A stretch of DNA of 64,000 nucleotides from positions 35,052,299 to 35,116,298 of the forward strand of contig CM038728.1 of NCBI GenBank assembly GCA_021613375.1, given 5' to 3'. This document shows positions 61,992 through 64,000 of this stretch, piece after piece. The translations under genes and the position numbers were made by a program. Positions within the stretch are counted from its first letter, which is position 1, and each line of letters begins with the position of its first letter. This stretch comes from Megaleporinus macrocephalus (Eukaryota; Chordata; Actinopteri; Characiformes; Anostomidae). The notes below the pieces were generated by a model. The model searched no databases, was not told the origin of the DNA, and was given only the letters and a program-made list of their open reading frames with translations.

Positions 61992-63062
61992 TATACACCT
62001 TAACATTAAACCCACCTCCTTATTCTCCCACTCACTGTCCACTGTATCAGCTCCACTGACCATACAGGACCTCCACTCACTGTCCACTGTATCAGCTCCA
62101 CTGACCATACAGGACCTCCACTCACTGTCCACTGTATCAGCTCCACTGACCATACAGGACCTCCACTCACTGTCCACTGTATCAGCTCCACTGACCAGAC
62201 AGGACCTCCACTCACTGTCCACTGTATCAGCTCCACTGACCATACAGGACCTCCACTCACTGTCCACTGTATCAGCTCCACTGACCAGACAGGACCTCCA
62301 CTCACTGTCCACTGTATCAGCTCCACTGACCATACAGGACCTCCACTCACTGTCCACTGTATCAGCTCCACTGACCATACAGGACCTCCACTCACTGTCC
62401 ACTGTATCAGCTCCACTGACCATACAGGACCTCCACTCACTGTCCACTGTATCAGCTCCACTGACCATACAGGACCTCCACTCACTGTCCACTGTATCAG
62501 CTCCACTGACCATACAGGACCTCCACTCACTGTCCACTGTATCAGCTCCACTGATCATACTGGACCTCCACTCACTGTCCACTGTATCAGCTCCACTGAC
62601 CATACAGGGCCTCCACTCACTGTCCACTGTATCAGCTCCACTGACCATACAGGACCTCCACTCACTGTCCACTGTATCAGCTCCACTGACCATACAGGAC
62701 CCCCACAGAGCAGATACTATTAGGGAGGTGGGTCATTCTCAGCACTGCAGTGACACTGACATGGTGCTGGTGTGAGTGGATCAGACACAGCAGTGCTGCT
62801 GCTGGAGTGTTTAAACACTGTGTCCACTCACTGTCCACTCTATTAGACACTCCTACTACTTGCTGGTCCACCTTGTAGATGTAAAGTCAGAGACAGTAGC
62901 TCATCTGCTGCTGCACAGTTTGTGTTCCTCTAGTCCTTCATCAGTGGACACAGGACGCCGCCCACAGGACACTGCTGTCTGGATAGTTTTGGTTGGTGGA
63001 CGATTCTCAGTCCAGCAGTGACACTGAGGTGTTTAGACACTCCAGCAGCAGAACTGTCTGAC
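61992..63062 (-). mobile_element. Palindromic dispersed element, copy B, with tandem expansion
   Basis: The left end (ATACACCTTAACATTAAACC, then CACCTCCTTATTC) resembles the terminus of an abundant teleost element I recall (ATACACCGATCAGCCATAAC, with ACATTAAAACCACCTCC). It is followed by CACTCACTGTCCACTGTATC, here amplified as the 45-bp array at 62029-62700. The rest (62705-63060) is the reverse complement of copy A at 3816-4120, nearly identical over about 130 bp. The central part contains GTGTTTAAACAC, itself palindromic. No transposase is present. The right end is unclear beyond about 63062. Confidence 0.85.
62029..62700 (+). repeat. 45-bp tandem inside the palindromic element, 15 copies
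   Basis: The unit contains CACTCACTGTCCACTGTATC, AGCTCCACTGACCATACAGG and ACCTC. Copies are nearly identical: two have GACCAGACAGG, one has GATCATACTGG and one has ACAGGGCC. As 45 is divisible by three, frames of 296, 266 and 181 codons are open on both strands with a 15-residue period; I reject these as genes. Confidence 0.98.
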
Positions 63063-63214
63063 ACTTCATCTGCGGTCAGGACGAGAGACTGAACTTCCTG
63101 TTCCAGTTTCTTGTATCTGTAGTTTTAAACCAGTGACCAGTCACATCACCCTCAGACCAACTGTTCACTCTACAATACTCACTCCTACCGAGCACACGAG
63201 GGTGAAGCAGCTCA
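63063..63214. other. Spacer between repeat elements
   Basis: Mixed sequence, no feature recognised. Confidence 0.3.
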
Positions 63215-63307
63215 TTCACCAGTTTTCCTGTTCCACCTTTAACAGTGCAGCAGGAGCCAGAACGTACCTGCACCTCCATTTAAGGTGGAAACAGGAGAAC
63301 TGGTGAA
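63215..63307. repeat. Hairpin repeat element
   Basis: TTCACCAGTTTTCCTGTTCC plus ACCTTTAA (63215-63242) pairs with the inverted copy at 63278-63307 (TTTAAGGTGGAAACAGGAGA then ACTGGTGAA), around a loop of about 35 bp carrying GCAGCAGGAGCCAGAACGTA. The loop and right arm recur at 52222-52266, and a smaller relative is at 8592-8652. Confidence 0.8.
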
Positions 63308-63330
63308 GGAGAAGCTGAGCTGATGGTGCT

Positions 63331-64000
63331 GGTGGTCAGTAGGAATGAGTATTGCAGTGTGTAAGGGTGATCTGGGGGTGAACACTGGTGGTCAGTAGGA
63401 GTGAGTATTGTTGTGTGTAAGGGTGATTGGGGGTGAACACTGGTGGTCAGTAGGAATGAGTATTGCAGTGTGTAAGGGTGATCTGGGGGTGAACACTGGT
63501 GGTCAGTAGGAGTGAGTATTGTAGTGTGTAAGGGTGACCTGGGGGTGAACACTGGTGGCCATAAGGAGTGAGTATTGTAGTGTGTAAGGGTGATCTGGGG
63601 GTGAACACTGGTGATCAGTAGGAGTGAGTATTGTAGTGTGTAAGGGTGATTGGGGGTGAACACTGGTGATAAGTAGGAGTGAGTATTTTAGTGTGTAAGG
63701 GTGATCTGGGGGTGAACACTGGTGATCAGTAGGAGTGAGTATTGTAGTGTGTAATGGTGATCTGGGGGTGAACACTGTTGGTCAGTAGGAGTGAGTATTG
63801 TAGTGTGTAAGGGTGATCTGGGGATGAACACTGGTGGTCAGTAGGAGTGAGTATTGTTGTGTGTAAGGGTGATCTGGGGGTGAACACTGGTGGTCAGTAG
63901 GAGCGAGTATTGCAGTGTGTAAGGGTGATCTGGGGATGAACACTGGTGGTCAGTAGGAGTGAGTATTGTTGTGTGTAAGGGTGATCTGGGGGTGAACACT
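63331..64000 (+). repeat. 56-bp minisatellite running off the window, 12 copies visible
   Basis: The unit contains GTGTAAGGGTGATCTGGGGG, TGAACACTGGTGGTCAGTAG and GAGTGAGTATTGTA. Some units are 55 bp (GATTGGGGG). Fifty-six is not divisible by three, so minus-strand frames (for example 63280-63663) cycle through three different readings. The array continues beyond base 64000. Confidence 0.96.

Noticed and set aside
61885..62775. 296-codon frame (plus) and 266- and 181-codon frames (minus) with a 15-residue period
   Set aside because: The 45-bp tandem is divisible by three and has no stop in several frames. All lie in the expanded end of a mobile element, on both strands at once.

Overview
The window is non-coding eukaryotic DNA. 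Many interspersed repeats match families I recall from ray-finned fishes, so a teleost is likely, perhaps an otophysan such as a characin, knifefish or catfish; that lineage guess rests on recalled repeat families only. I find no intact protein-coding gene, no rRNA or tRNA gene and no CRISPR array. Open frames are short or lie in tandem arrays whose unit is a multiple of three bases (42 or 45 bp), which keeps frames open without selection.

About half or more of the 64 kb is tandem repeat. From left to right: the edge of a 34-bp satellite (1-58); a CTAT microsatellite (916-2028); dispersed repeats, a GATA array, a (TA)n tract with a foldback element in it, and small minisatellites (2.9-10.1 kb); one 22-kb array of a 45/46-bp unit (10156-32228); a 29-bp array (32954-34157); an alternating 39/43-bp array in two blocks around 34.2-36.4 kb; a tandem of units of roughly 300-450 bp (36.4-37.5 kb); a tRNA-derived SINE with an expanded tail (38.2-38.9 kb); a cluster of dead transposons (38.9-44.9 kb); the 34-bp satellite again (44942-48264); three same-orientation arrays of one 42-bp unit (49.4-54.8 kb); a 61-bp array (55.5-56.0 kb); a degenerate tetranucleotide tract (57.2-59.0 kb); a 45-bp array inside the end of a palindromic element (62.0-63.1 kb); and a 56-bp array leaving the window at its right end.

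Four Tc1/mariner-like transposase remnants (38.99-39.48, 41.63-42.6, 44.29-44.89 and about 61.02-61.48 kb) and one non-LTR reverse-transcriptase fragment (43.65-43.97 kb) are the only recognisable coding homologies, all decayed. Between the repeats are blocks of ordinary-complexity sequence that could be intergenic or intronic. There are no cooperating genes here. The notable content is how the arrays arose: several start inside transposable elements, several show higher-order structure, and the consensus units I inspected lack CpG.
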